This document shows positions 7,837 to 15,916 of a stretch of 64,000 nucleotides of DNA, piece by piece (position 1 is the first letter of the stretch; every line of letters begins with the position of its first letter). Source of the stretch: Pseudomonadota bacterium (lineage in GTDB: Bacteria > Myxococcota_A > UBA796 > UBA9615); contig JAAESI010000303.1 of the NCBI GenBank assembly GCA_024229515.1, positions 1 to 64,000 of the forward strand, in the 5' to 3' direction. The notes below the pieces were generated by a model. The model made no database searches, was not told where the DNA came from, and worked only from the letters and a program-made list of their open reading frames with translations. A program made the translations under genes and the position numbers.

Positions 7837-8661
7837 TCAGTCCTCGCAGTGGCGCCGATCCTTGATCCCGGCGCCCTGGATGACGAGGCAGTTCCGCTTG
7901 TCCCGCACCGTCTGGATCTCCTCGATCGGCTCCCGCCCGAGCAGGTCGCGCAGGTTCCAGCCCTCCAGCGCCTCGCTCTCGTCCAGTTCCCCGGAGAAGC
8001 GCAGCGTCATCGACAGCTCCCCCTGGTCCTGGGCGAGCACCAGCATCTCCGCCTCCCGCGGAGACACCGCGAGCGTCACGTCCGTCGACCGCCGCTCTTG
8101 ACCGCCACCGCCGCCCCGCGCCGCGTACTCCGACGTTCCGCCGATCGCGTCGCCCACCGCCAGCACCGTCACCGCCTGCAGGATCGTCCGCGTCTCGACC
8201 GTGTGCTGTTCCCGGTCCTGAAGCGTCACCAACACGTCCACGAAGTCACCCGGCTTCACCAGATCCATGAACGCCGTGCGGCCGACCCGCACCGTGAGGG
8301 CGCGGTCGCCCGCCGGAATCGCCTCCGACAAGCGGTGCCCGTTGTTCCCGTTGGCCAGGTGCAACGTGGTGATCGCCTGACCCTCCGGAATCGTCGTGCC
8401 GATCGTCTGACCGATGATGTCCTCGACCATCGAAGCCGGCACCGCTCCGGGGGGGAGGTACTGCGTCGGGTACTCCGCCGTCGACAGGTGCGAGCGGTCG
8501 ACCTTCTCCCAGGCGCGCACCGTCTGGGTGGTCACCAGGATGTTCATCGTCTCTCCTCCCCACCCCATCGACTCCTCGAGATTCCGCTTGTAGAGCTGCA
8601 TCAGCACCACGGCGAAGAGGGCGAGGATGGCGCTGGTGAGAAGGATTGCGCGACGGTTCAT
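7837..8661 (-). CDS. cpaB: Flp pilus assembly protein CpaB (RcpC/SAF domain), orphan
   Basis: The product is 274 aa starting at ATG 8661, with GGAGG about 5 bp upstream. One N-terminal membrane helix (about 5-22) is followed by a SAF domain (VRAWEKVDRSHL, VEDIIGQTIGTTIPEGQAI; about 40-100) and an RcpC-like domain (ALTVRVGRTAFMDLVKPGDFVDVLVTL). CpaB/RcpC is a periplasmic component of type IVc (Tad/Flp) pilus assembly. No other tad or flp gene lies in the window, so the remaining machinery must be elsewhere or this copy has another role. The C-terminal extension ends with two cysteines (NCLVI, RHCED). Confidence 0.88.
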   Translation of the reverse strand: MNRRAILLTSAILALFAVVLMQLYKRNLEESMGWGGETMNILVTTQTVRAWEKVDRSHLSTAEYPTQYLPPGAVPASMVEDIIGQTIGTTIPEGQAITTLHLANGNNGHRLSEAIPAGDRALTVRVGRTAFMDLVKPGDFVDVLVTLQDREQHTVETRTILQAVTVLAVGDAIGGTSEYAARGGGGGQERRSTDVTLAVSPREAEMLVLAQDQGELSMTLRFSGELDESEALEGWNLRDLLGREPIEEIQTVRDKRNCLVIQGAGIKDRRHCED

Positions 8662-8709
8662 GCGGCCTCCGGTCGGTCCGCTGTCCACCCTGGCAGATGT
8701 GAAGAAACT

Positions 8710-8726
8710 GTCAACGTAAAGTCAAC
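8710..8726. promoter_or_regulatory. GTCAAC direct repeat between divergent genes
   Basis: GTCAAC occurs at 8710-8715 and 8721-8726, separated by GTAAA, an 11-bp period. The site is in the 106-bp gap between cpaB and the divergent propeller gene and is AT-richer than its surroundings. Read on the minus strand each copy gives GTTGAC, so one could also serve as a -35 element (TTGACA). No matching -10 is obvious. This is a candidate operator or promoter only. Confidence 0.25.
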
Positions 8727-8767
8727 AGGATGTGTGCGCCTGACTTCGTTACCCTGTCGGCCTCGCT

Positions 8768-9985
8768 ATGCCGTCCTACACCGCGATGCTCCGGCTCCTC
8801 TTCGTCCTGATTGCGCTGACGATCAGCGCCTCGTTCGCGCTCGCCGCGCCCATCCCCGGCCCCAAGCCGACCGAGTTCGGCTACCTGCCGCTTCGCGTCG
8901 TCGAGAACGACTGGCGCAACGACCCCATGCGGCGCGCATCCAAGTCCTGGCCGGTCCAGGAGGGCTACGAGGCCGCCGCCGCCGACGCCGTCGAGGGACG
9001 CATTGGCCGCGGACCCTGGCGCCTGTTCGAAAGCACCTTCGCCGAGGAGACCTGCCGGTCCCCCGTGCTCAACGCCGACGGCACCACCTCGCTGGCCATC
9101 TGCACCGGCCTCGACGTCAGCCGCCCCGAGGACGAGAACGTCGTGCTCGTGCAGGACGGCGTGCTCTCCCGCTACCGCTACCCCGTCGCCACCCTCCCCG
9201 AGCCGGACCGCACCGAGGTCGCGCTGACGCCGGACGGCAAGCGGTTCGCGGTGATGACCGAAGAGGGTGGAGGCCGCTCCATCCACCTCGTCAACGTCGA
9301 GTCCGCCAAGGACTGGAAGGTCGCCGGCGGTTGGACCGAACCCGGCAACCCGGTGGTCGCCGCGGACGCCGACGTGGTCGCGTTCGTCGCGCGCGTGGGG
9401 CGTGACCAAGCCGTGATCGTCGCGGACGTGTACGCCAAGGAAGCCCGCATCGTGCGGCGCGATCGCAGCGGACTGACCGTGCACGGACTCAGCCCCGACG
9501 GCCGCCGCGTGCTCCTGACCGGCAACACCGTCGATCGGGCCCAGCTCCTGCTCATGGACCTGGACAGCAGCAAGATGCAGCAGCTGACCCACCGCAAGAG
9601 CGCGACGACGTCCGTGGCGGTGCACTCGTCGCTGGACGGGGTCGCCTTCACGGCGGACGTGGGCGGGGTCTGCGGCATGTACTGGGCCGACGTCAGCGAC
9701 CGCCGCCGGGTGGAGCTGATGACCAGCATCGACAGCTGCTGGGAAGTGCTCGCCATCGACGAGGCGCGCCGCTCGATCCTCTACTTGGACGACGCCGACG
9801 AGGAGCGCCCGATCAAGATCCACGACCGGAAGCGCGATGAGCTTCGGTACCACGTCATCAAGGGCTGCACGGACCCCTCGCTGAGCTTCAACGGCGCCCT
9901 GATGGGGGTCGTTTGCCCCAAGGCCCGGGCGGGCGCCGGCGCGTGGCTGTTCCTCGTCCCGCCGCCCCGGGATGACGACGAATGA
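8768..9985 (+). CDS. Secreted beta-propeller-like protein
   Basis: The product is 405 aa. The signal peptide (LRLLFVLIALTISASFALA) is cleaved at about residue 27. The body has repeated motifs such as ALTPDGKRFAVMTEEGG and GLSPDGRRVLLTGNT, typical of TolB/PD40-type WD40-like propeller blades. It ends PPPRDDDE. ATG 8768 was chosen; ATG 8786 would leave a shorter but still adequate signal. Its stop overlaps the next gene as ATGA, and the neighbour has the same architecture, so the two probably act together in the periplasm. No enzymatic motif is seen. Confidence 0.82.
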   Translation: MPSYTAMLRLLFVLIALTISASFALAAPIPGPKPTEFGYLPLRVVENDWRNDPMRRASKSWPVQEGYEAAAADAVEGRIGRGPWRLFESTFAEETCRSPVLNADGTTSLAICTGLDVSRPEDENVVLVQDGVLSRYRYPVATLPEPDRTEVALTPDGKRFAVMTEEGGGRSIHLVNVESAKDWKVAGGWTEPGNPVVAADADVVAFVARVGRDQAVIVADVYAKEARIVRRDRSGLTVHGLSPDGRRVLLTGNTVDRAQLLLMDLDSSKMQQLTHRKSATTSVAVHSSLDGVAFTADVGGVCGMYWADVSDRRRVELMTSIDSCWEVLAIDEARRSILYLDDADEERPIKIHDRKRDELRYHVIKGCTDPSLSFNGALMGVVCPKARAGAGAWLFLVPPPRDDDE

Positions 9986-11121
9986 GCCGTACGATCGCAC
10001 TCGTCGGGCTGCTCGTCGCCTCCCTCACCGCCACCGCCATCGCAGGCGATGCGTGGACCCCGCCGGAGGTGCGCAAGGTCGCCGCCGGGCTTCACGAAGG
10101 GCACCTCGTGGCCCCCCGACTCCGCCCCGACGCCGAGTGGGTCGCGTACGGCATGGTCGAGGAGCGCGCCGACGGCACCACCCGCTCGCGCTACTACGCG
10201 CGGTCGCTGGTCCAGGACGCCACCTTCCGGGCGGTCTGGCCGAAGCAGCATCCATCGTTCGAGGGCAACGAGGGGACCGCGTCGTTCACCGACCTGCTCG
10301 ACTTCGCCTGGCACCCCGAGGGCCGGTTCAACGCCATGGTCGTGCGTCACAAGACCAAGGGCGGCGAGGTGATGCTCGAGTTCATGAAGGTCCGCTTCGG
10401 CGGTCCCGGAGACCAGGAGCAGCCGGTCTTCTCCAAGGACGGCAGCAAGGTCGCGGTGGTCGCCGAGGGCGAGCTCGGCCGAGAGCTGTGGCTCGCCAAG
10501 ACCGAGGGCGACGCCGAGCTGGAGCAGCTGAGCTGGACCCGGGACAGCGAGCGTTGGCCCACGTTCCGGCCCGATGGCGGGCAGATCCTCCACGAGATCC
10601 GCAACCGCGAGACGAAGCGCAGCGACCTGTTCGTGTTCGACCTCGAGTACTACGAGCAGACCCCCGTGGTGCGGCTTGAGGCCTCAGACGAGATTCACCC
10701 CTCGTGGTCGCCCGACGGCACCCGGGTGGCGTTCCTAAGCAACAAGGACGACCCCTCCGGCAAGCGCTACGACCTGTTCGTGGGCAAGCCTGGGGACGCT
10801 GAGTTCACGACGCTGGCCACGGGCGTGCGCGTCACGGAGCGCTCCCTCGGCTACGCGTGGGACCCCCAGGGTCGGTGGATCGTCTTCATCGCCAACCAGC
10901 CGAGCGAGTACCCCATCTCCGTCGTCGCCACCGCCGGCGGCAAGGCGCCGGTGTCCCTCGGCCTGCCCACGCGGGACAACCGCGAACTTGACCTGGCGAT
11001 GGTCGAGGGCAAGGGTCGGCTGAGCTGGGTCGCCGCGGACCAGCCGGGTAAGCCCTGGCGGGTGGTCTACGTGGCGGAGGTAAGCGCGGACGCGCTGGCA
11101 GGGCTCGCCGAATCCCGTTGA
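9982..11121 (+). CDS. Secreted TolB/PD40-like beta-propeller protein
   Basis: The product is 379 aa with a signal peptide (ALVGLLVASLTATAIA, cleaved about residue 21). PD40/WD40-like blades are clear: APRLRPDAEWVAYGMVEE, PVFSKDGSKVAVVAEG, PTFRPDGGQILHEIRN and HPSWSPDGTRVAFLSNKDD. TolB-type propellers bind protein partners in the periplasm; no partner such as Pal or TolA lies nearby. It is translationally coupled (ATGA) to the preceding propeller gene and probably arose by duplication and divergence from a common secreted propeller ancestor. Confidence 0.85.
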   Translation: MSRTIALVGLLVASLTATAIAGDAWTPPEVRKVAAGLHEGHLVAPRLRPDAEWVAYGMVEERADGTTRSRYYARSLVQDATFRAVWPKQHPSFEGNEGTASFTDLLDFAWHPEGRFNAMVVRHKTKGGEVMLEFMKVRFGGPGDQEQPVFSKDGSKVAVVAEGELGRELWLAKTEGDAELEQLSWTRDSERWPTFRPDGGQILHEIRNRETKRSDLFVFDLEYYEQTPVVRLEASDEIHPSWSPDGTRVAFLSNKDDPSGKRYDLFVGKPGDAEFTTLATGVRVTERSLGYAWDPQGRWIVFIANQPSEYPISVVATAGGKAPVSLGLPTRDNRELDLAMVEGKGRLSWVAADQPGKPWRVVYVAEVSADALAGLAESR

Positions 11122-11125
11122 CAGA

Positions 11126-11148
11126 ATTGGTTGAACCATTTAACCAAT
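11126..11148. terminator. AT-rich inverted repeat between convergent genes
   Basis: ATTGGTT at 11126-11132 pairs with AACCAAT at 11142-11148 around a 9-nt loop. It lies in the 40-bp gap between two convergent genes and is strikingly AT-rich for this DNA. Neither strand has a clear T run after the stem, so a Rho-independent terminator is only a possibility; it could instead be a protein-binding palindrome. Confidence 0.35.
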
Positions 11149-11161
11149 AGGGGTGACTAGG

Positions 11162-13573
11162 TCACTCCCTGCGGCGTCGTGCCGCCAACCCGAACAGCAT
11201 CAACCCGGCCAGGGAGCCGCTGCCGCTGCCATTCCCGCAGCCGGCGCAGTCCTGGCACCCCTCACCGCCGCCCCCGGAGTCGTCGTCGTCGTCGTCGTCG
11301 TCGTCATCGCCGTCCCCGATCCACGTGTCGGGGTCGCAGGGGTCGGCGTCTTCGGGAGCGTCCTCGGGCAGCACCGCGGGGTCGCCCAGCGTCGTCCACG
11401 TGACCGCGTCCGGCACGGTGCTGGTGTTCCCGGTGGGGTCGCTGGAGGTGACGTCGGCGATGTACTCGGTGCAGGGCTCCAGGTTGATGGCCCAGTCCTC
11501 GTGCAGGGTGACGAAGTCGGTGTGCTCCTCGGAGTCGTCCGGGCCGTCGCCCCACACGATCAGTCCGTCGCTGGCCTCGTCGGTGTCCCACACGACCTGG
11601 GCGCCCCAGTGCTGGACCACCTCGACGCGCACGTTGCTGATGACCGGCGCGGCGCAGTCCAGGGACAGCACCGACGGCTCCGGGATGAGGTCGGTGACGA
11701 CCTCCACGTCGTCCCCATGGACCACGCTGAGGAACCCATCCCCGGCCGAGGCGGGGGCATCCGTGAGCGCGATCTCGCCCCCGAACTGGCCAGGATCTCC
11801 CTCCGTGAGGGTGAAGACCTCACCGTCGGCCTCGGCGGTCGACGTCGTGAGGACCTCGACCGTGCCCGCGCCGCTGGCCTCGAGCACGTGGAGGCTGACG
11901 GGGACCACGTCGGTGCAGCCTGCTCGGGTGGCGCCGAGCGTCAGGAAGGCGACCTCCAACTCCAGCGCGGCGAGGGCGTCGACCCGTCCGTAGCCGTGGC
12001 TGAGCGAGTGGCCGTCGTCGTCGTAGGCGGCGTTGTCGGAGTCGATCTTGTCGGCGCTGTCCCGCAGGACGTCGCGCACGTGGAACCAGGTGAGGTCGGG
12101 CAGCGCCGACAGCACGAGGCCGGCCACGCCAGAGGCCACCGGGGCCGCCGCCGAGGTCCCCCCGAACGACGTCGTGTAGCCGTCCAGGTTGGTGGTCGTC
12201 AGCGACGCGGTGCCGTTGGCGCCGCCGCTGCTGGGGGCGAGCACGTCGAGCTCCGGGCAGGACTCGCTGTAGGTGCTCTGCAGCGCCTTGTTCGACGACG
12301 AGCCGACCGCGATGGTCGAGGGGTGGGCGACGAAGCCGTCCAGGTCGCACGTGTCGACGGGGGCCCCGTTGCCGGCCGCCCAGAGGATGGCGACGCCCTT
12401 GCCGTCGCGCCCGAACTGCACCGCGTACTCCACCGCCGTGACCATCGGCGCGTGCATCGGGGTGTAGACGCCGGTGCCGTCCGCGGGGCCCCACGAATTG
12501 TTGATCACCGCCGCGCCGTTCTGGGTGCCCCAGTCCAGCGCCGCGGCCTCGGACTCGTCGTCCGCGCCGAGCATGCGCAGCGGCATGATCAGGCAGCCCG
12601 GGCAGGCGCCCACCACGCCGACGCCCTGCGCGGGCGCGGCCGCGAGCCCCGCCCCGGAGGTGCCGTGGCTGCTCCCGGTGGGGTTGGGATCGTCGTCGCC
12701 GTCGATGAAGTCGTAGCCGGGGACGACGTGCTCGGCGAGGTCGGGGTGGTCGGTGTCCACGCCGCTGTCCATCATCGCGATGATGATCTCCGCCCGGCCC
12801 AGTTCGATGTCCCAGGCCTCGATGGCGTTGATGTCCTCGCCGACCGTGGCGTCCTCGGTCTGTCCGGTGTTGTCCAGGTGCCACTGCTCGGCGAAGCGGT
12901 CGTCCTCGGGCACGAACCGCTCGGTCCGCTCTTGGATCCAGGAGACCGCTGCCCACCGCGTCCAGGGTTCCGCGTGGAACGCCATCGCGGCTGCGACGGG
13001 GTCGATGTCGGCGCCAGGGGGAACCAGCAGCCGCCACTGATCGGGGGCGAGCCCGCGGGGGGCGTCGACGATCACGCCGAGGTCGTCCGCGAGGTCGCGC
13101 ATCGCGGTCTCGTCGAAGGGGTCGGTCAGCTGCAGCAGCACCTTCGGGGTGATCGCCCGCCAGGGTGCGCCGTCGACCGCCGCGAGCCGGAACAGGGGCC
13201 CGGCGACGACGATGTCGGGGTGATCGGTGAGGGCCCGTGCGACCTCCTGGGGGTCGTGGCGGCCGACCAGGGCGTACTCGTCGGTGTGGAGCCGGGGCGC
13301 GGCCAGCGGTCCCACCCGGGTCAGGGTCCAGGCCCCCACCGTCAGCTCGCGGGGCCGCTCGGGCAGCACCGCATCGGCCGGCCAGTGCTCCTGGGGGCCG
13401 GGATTCCAGGTCACGGAGAAGCTGCCGGGGACCGCGTGCAGGGGCAGCTCCCGGGCCGGATCCGCGCCGTCGTGGATGACGCGATCGCCGTCCCAGGGCG
13501 CCGCCGACCCCGAGATGGGGGTCAGAAACACGGACGCCGCGAGGGCGATCATCAGGGGACGCGGGCACTGCAT
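11162..13573 (-). CDS. Secreted subtilisin-like serine protease (S8) with C-terminal sorting tail
   Basis: The product is 803 aa from ATG 13573, which begins a signal peptide (LMIALAASVFLTPISGSA). The catalytic triad is readable: Asp269 in MDSGVDTDHPD, His303 in SSHGTSGAG and Ser474 in GGTSAAAPVASG, with the oxyanion Asn in AAGNG. Following domains are Ig/fibronectin-like (VRVEVVQHWGAQVVWDTDEASDG). The C-terminus has a ten-Asp run, a Gly-rich stretch with CQDCAGCG, then a hydrophobic segment and RRRRE, resembling MYXO-CTERM anchoring. The Asp run is encoded by a pure GTC/GAC trinucleotide tract near 11280-11306, a potential slippage site. Confidence 0.93.
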   Translation of the reverse strand: MQCPRPLMIALAASVFLTPISGSAAPWDGDRVIHDGADPARELPLHAVPGSFSVTWNPGPQEHWPADAVLPERPRELTVGAWTLTRVGPLAAPRLHTDEYALVGRHDPQEVARALTDHPDIVVAGPLFRLAAVDGAPWRAITPKVLLQLTDPFDETAMRDLADDLGVIVDAPRGLAPDQWRLLVPPGADIDPVAAAMAFHAEPWTRWAAVSWIQERTERFVPEDDRFAEQWHLDNTGQTEDATVGEDINAIEAWDIELGRAEIIIAMMDSGVDTDHPDLAEHVVPGYDFIDGDDDPNPTGSSHGTSGAGLAAAPAQGVGVVGACPGCLIMPLRMLGADDESEAAALDWGTQNGAAVINNSWGPADGTGVYTPMHAPMVTAVEYAVQFGRDGKGVAILWAAGNGAPVDTCDLDGFVAHPSTIAVGSSSNKALQSTYSESCPELDVLAPSSGGANGTASLTTTNLDGYTTSFGGTSAAAPVASGVAGLVLSALPDLTWFHVRDVLRDSADKIDSDNAAYDDDGHSLSHGYGRVDALAALELEVAFLTLGATRAGCTDVVPVSLHVLEASGAGTVEVLTTSTAEADGEVFTLTEGDPGQFGGEIALTDAPASAGDGFLSVVHGDDVEVVTDLIPEPSVLSLDCAAPVISNVRVEVVQHWGAQVVWDTDEASDGLIVWGDGPDDSEEHTDFVTLHEDWAINLEPCTEYIADVTSSDPTGNTSTVPDAVTWTTLGDPAVLPEDAPEDADPCDPDTWIGDGDDDDDDDDDDSGGGGEGCQDCAGCGNGSGSGSLAGLMLFGLAARRRRE

Positions 13574-13673
13574 GGGTCGGGCGGTCGAATCATCGGGCTC
13601 CCGCTGACAGCGAGCAAGTGCAACGTCGCGCATGTGCGGGTATAAACCGTCGCCGTTTTGAAAGGGGAATGTC

Positions 13674-14576
13674 GTGGGGCAGATTCTGAGCCACCTCGAA
13701 GCGCTCGAGGCCGAGTCGATTCACATCTTCCGGGAGGTCTTCGCGGAGTTCCGCAACCCGGTGATGCTGTGGTCGGTCGGAAAGGACAGCTCCGTGCTGC
13801 TCCGCCTCGCACAGAAAGCGTTCTACCCGGGGGCGATTCCGTTCCCGATGATGCACGTCGACACGACCTGCAAGTTCCCCGAGATGTACGAGTTCCGGGA
13901 CCGCATCGCCGACGAGCTCGGCCTGAACCTCATCGTCGAGTCCAACACGGCCGCGCTGAAGCACGCCCCGCCGATGAACAAACCCGGCCGGTACTGCGAC
14001 TTCTGCTCGCGGAACATGAAGACCGAGGCGCTGCTGGCGGCGATCGAGAAGCACGGCTTCGACGCGGCCATCGGCGGCGCCCGCCGCGAAGAGGAGCGCT
14101 CCCGCGCCAAGGAGCGGGTGTTCAGCTTCCGCGACGAGTTCGGCCAGTGGGACCCCAAGAACCAGCGGCCGGAGTTGTGGAACCTCTACAACACGCGCGT
14201 GCATGAGGGCGAAGGCATCCGCGTCTTCCCCCTCAGCAACTGGACCGAGGCCGACATCTGGCGGTACATCCAGGTCGAAGAAATCCCCATCGTGGACCTG
14301 TACTACGCGGCCGAGCGGCCGGTCATCGAGAAGGGCGGCTGCCTGCTCCGGGCCGATGAGCGGCTGATGACCGACGAGGACGAGGTCAAGACCGAGTGGG
14401 TGCGCTGGCGCACGCTCGGCTGCGTGCCCTGCACGGGCGCGGTACGCAGCAAGGCGACGACCCTCGAGGAGATCGTCGCCGAAGCGCTGACCGCGACCCA
14501 CAGCGAGCGGGAGAACCGCCTGGTGGACCAGGGCGGCGACTCTATGGAGGACAAGAAGAAGGACGGGTACTTCTAA
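13674..14576 (+). CDS. cysD: Sulfate adenylyltransferase subunit 2
   Basis: The product is 300 aa. SVGKDSSVLLRLAQKAF (about 34-50) is the PP-loop ATP-binding motif of the adenylyltransferase half. FPMMHVDTTCKFPEMYEFRD and GRYCDFCSRNMKTEALL are CysD hallmarks, as is the ending EDKKKDGYF. With CysN it makes adenosine 5'-phosphosulfate from sulfate and ATP. The GTG start follows AAGGGG with good spacing; a TATAAA box at 13641-13646 is a candidate -10. Its TAA stop overlaps the cysN ATG by one base. Confidence 0.97.
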   Translation: MGQILSHLEALEAESIHIFREVFAEFRNPVMLWSVGKDSSVLLRLAQKAFYPGAIPFPMMHVDTTCKFPEMYEFRDRIADELGLNLIVESNTAALKHAPPMNKPGRYCDFCSRNMKTEALLAAIEKHGFDAAIGGARREEERSRAKERVFSFRDEFGQWDPKNQRPELWNLYNTRVHEGEGIRVFPLSNWTEADIWRYIQVEEIPIVDLYYAAERPVIEKGGCLLRADERLMTDEDEVKTEWVRWRTLGCVPCTGAVRSKATTLEEIVAEALTATHSERENRLVDQGGDSMEDKKKDGYF

Positions 14577-15916
14577 TGACATCACCCCAGATGCACGAAG
14601 AGGCGGTCGAGGCCGCGCGCGAGATCCTCCGGCGCCGCATGGAGCTGCTGCGGTTCACCACCGCGGGCTCGGTCGACGACGGCAAGAGCACGCTCATCGG
14701 ACGGCTGCTCATCGACAGCAAGGCGGTCTTCGAGGACCAGCTGCAGCACGTCAAGCAGGTCACCGAGCGGAGCGGCCGTGAGGGCGTCGACCTCGCCCTG
14801 ATCACCGACGGCCTGCGCGCCGAGCGGGAGCAGGGCATCACGATCGACGTCGCCTACCGCTACTTCAGCACCCCGAAGCGCTCGTTCATCATCGCGGACA
14901 CCCCCGGGCACGTTCAGTACACCCGGAACATGGTCACCGGCGCCTCCACCGCGAACGCCGCCGTGATCCTCGTGGACGCCCGCAACGGGTTGGTCACGCA
15001 GAGCTTGCGCCACGCGTTCATCAGCAACCTGCTGGGCATCCCCCACCTGATCGTGGCCATCAACAAGATGGACCTGGTGGACTACAGCGAGGACGTCTTC
15101 GAGCAGATTCGCGGTCAGTTCCGCGAGTGGGCCGCCAAGCTGGACGCGCACGACATCCAGTACATCCCCATCAGCGCGCTGCACGGCGACATGGTGGTGG
15201 AGCGCGGTGAGAACATGCCCTGGTACCAGGGCTACACGCTGCTGGGTCTGCTGGAGAACCTGGAGATCAGCGCGGACCGGAACCTGCAGGACTTCCGCTT
15301 CCCGGTGCAGCTGGTTTGCCGTCCCCAGACCGAGGAACTGCACGACTTCCGCGGCTACCAGGGGCGGGTCGAGTCGGGCTCGGTCTCCATCGGTGACGAG
15401 GTCGTCGCGCTGCCCTCGGGGCTGCGCAGCAAGGTGGCTCAGATCGTGACCTTCACGGGTGATCTGGACCAGGCGGTCAGCGGCCAGTCCGTGACCATCA
15501 CGCTCGAGGATGACATCGACATCAGCCGCGGCGACATGATCGTCCGGCCGGGCAACATGCCCCGCGTCGACAACGAGTTCGAGGCGGCGATCTGCTGGAT
15601 GTCCGACGAGCCCATGCAGGCCCGGAAGAAGTACCTGATCAAGCACAGCACCCGGACGGTGCGCGGCTTCATCAAGCAGCTTCGGTACGGCATCGACGTG
15701 GACTCGCTGCATCGCGACGAGGAGGCGACGGAGCTGAACCTCAACGAGATCGGGCGCTGCATCCTCAAGGTCCAGAAGCCGATCTTCTGCGACTTCTACG
15801 CCCACAACCGCGTGGGCGGCGCCTTCATCATCATCGATGAGCTGACGAACCTGACCGTCGGCGCGGGGATGGTCTGGCGGCCCCTGCGGGAGCCGCCAGA
15901 CCCCGCCGAGGGCTAG
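14576..15916 (+). CDS. cysN: Sulfate adenylyltransferase subunit 1 (GTPase)
   Basis: The product is 446 aa, the length of stand-alone CysN. TAGSVDDGKSTLIGRLL (about 30-45) is the P-loop; EQGITIDVAYRYF, DTPGHVQY and NKMDL are the G2, G3 and G4 GTPase motifs, followed by EF-Tu-like domains 2 and 3. It couples GTP hydrolysis to APS synthesis with CysD. There is no fused APS-kinase (CysC) domain and no cysC, cysH or sulfite reductase gene in the window. The start ATG shares one base with the cysD stop. The stop codon overlaps that of the convergent downstream gene (CTAG). Confidence 0.97.
   Translation: MTSPQMHEEAVEAAREILRRRMELLRFTTAGSVDDGKSTLIGRLLIDSKAVFEDQLQHVKQVTERSGREGVDLALITDGLRAEREQGITIDVAYRYFSTPKRSFIIADTPGHVQYTRNMVTGASTANAAVILVDARNGLVTQSLRHAFISNLLGIPHLIVAINKMDLVDYSEDVFEQIRGQFREWAAKLDAHDIQYIPISALHGDMVVERGENMPWYQGYTLLGLLENLEISADRNLQDFRFPVQLVCRPQTEELHDFRGYQGRVESGSVSIGDEVVALPSGLRSKVAQIVTFTGDLDQAVSGQSVTITLEDDIDISRGDMIVRPGNMPRVDNEFEAAICWMSDEPMQARKKYLIKHSTRTVRGFIKQLRYGIDVDSLHRDEEATELNLNEIGRCILKVQKPIFCDFYAHNRVGGAFIIIDELTNLTVGAGMVWRPLREPPDPAEG

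Noticed and set aside
11118..11146. Promoter (TTGACA with TAACCA 17 bp later) on the plus strand
   Set aside because: No plus-strand gene follows; the hexamers overlap the end of a coding region and the AT-rich inverted repeat.
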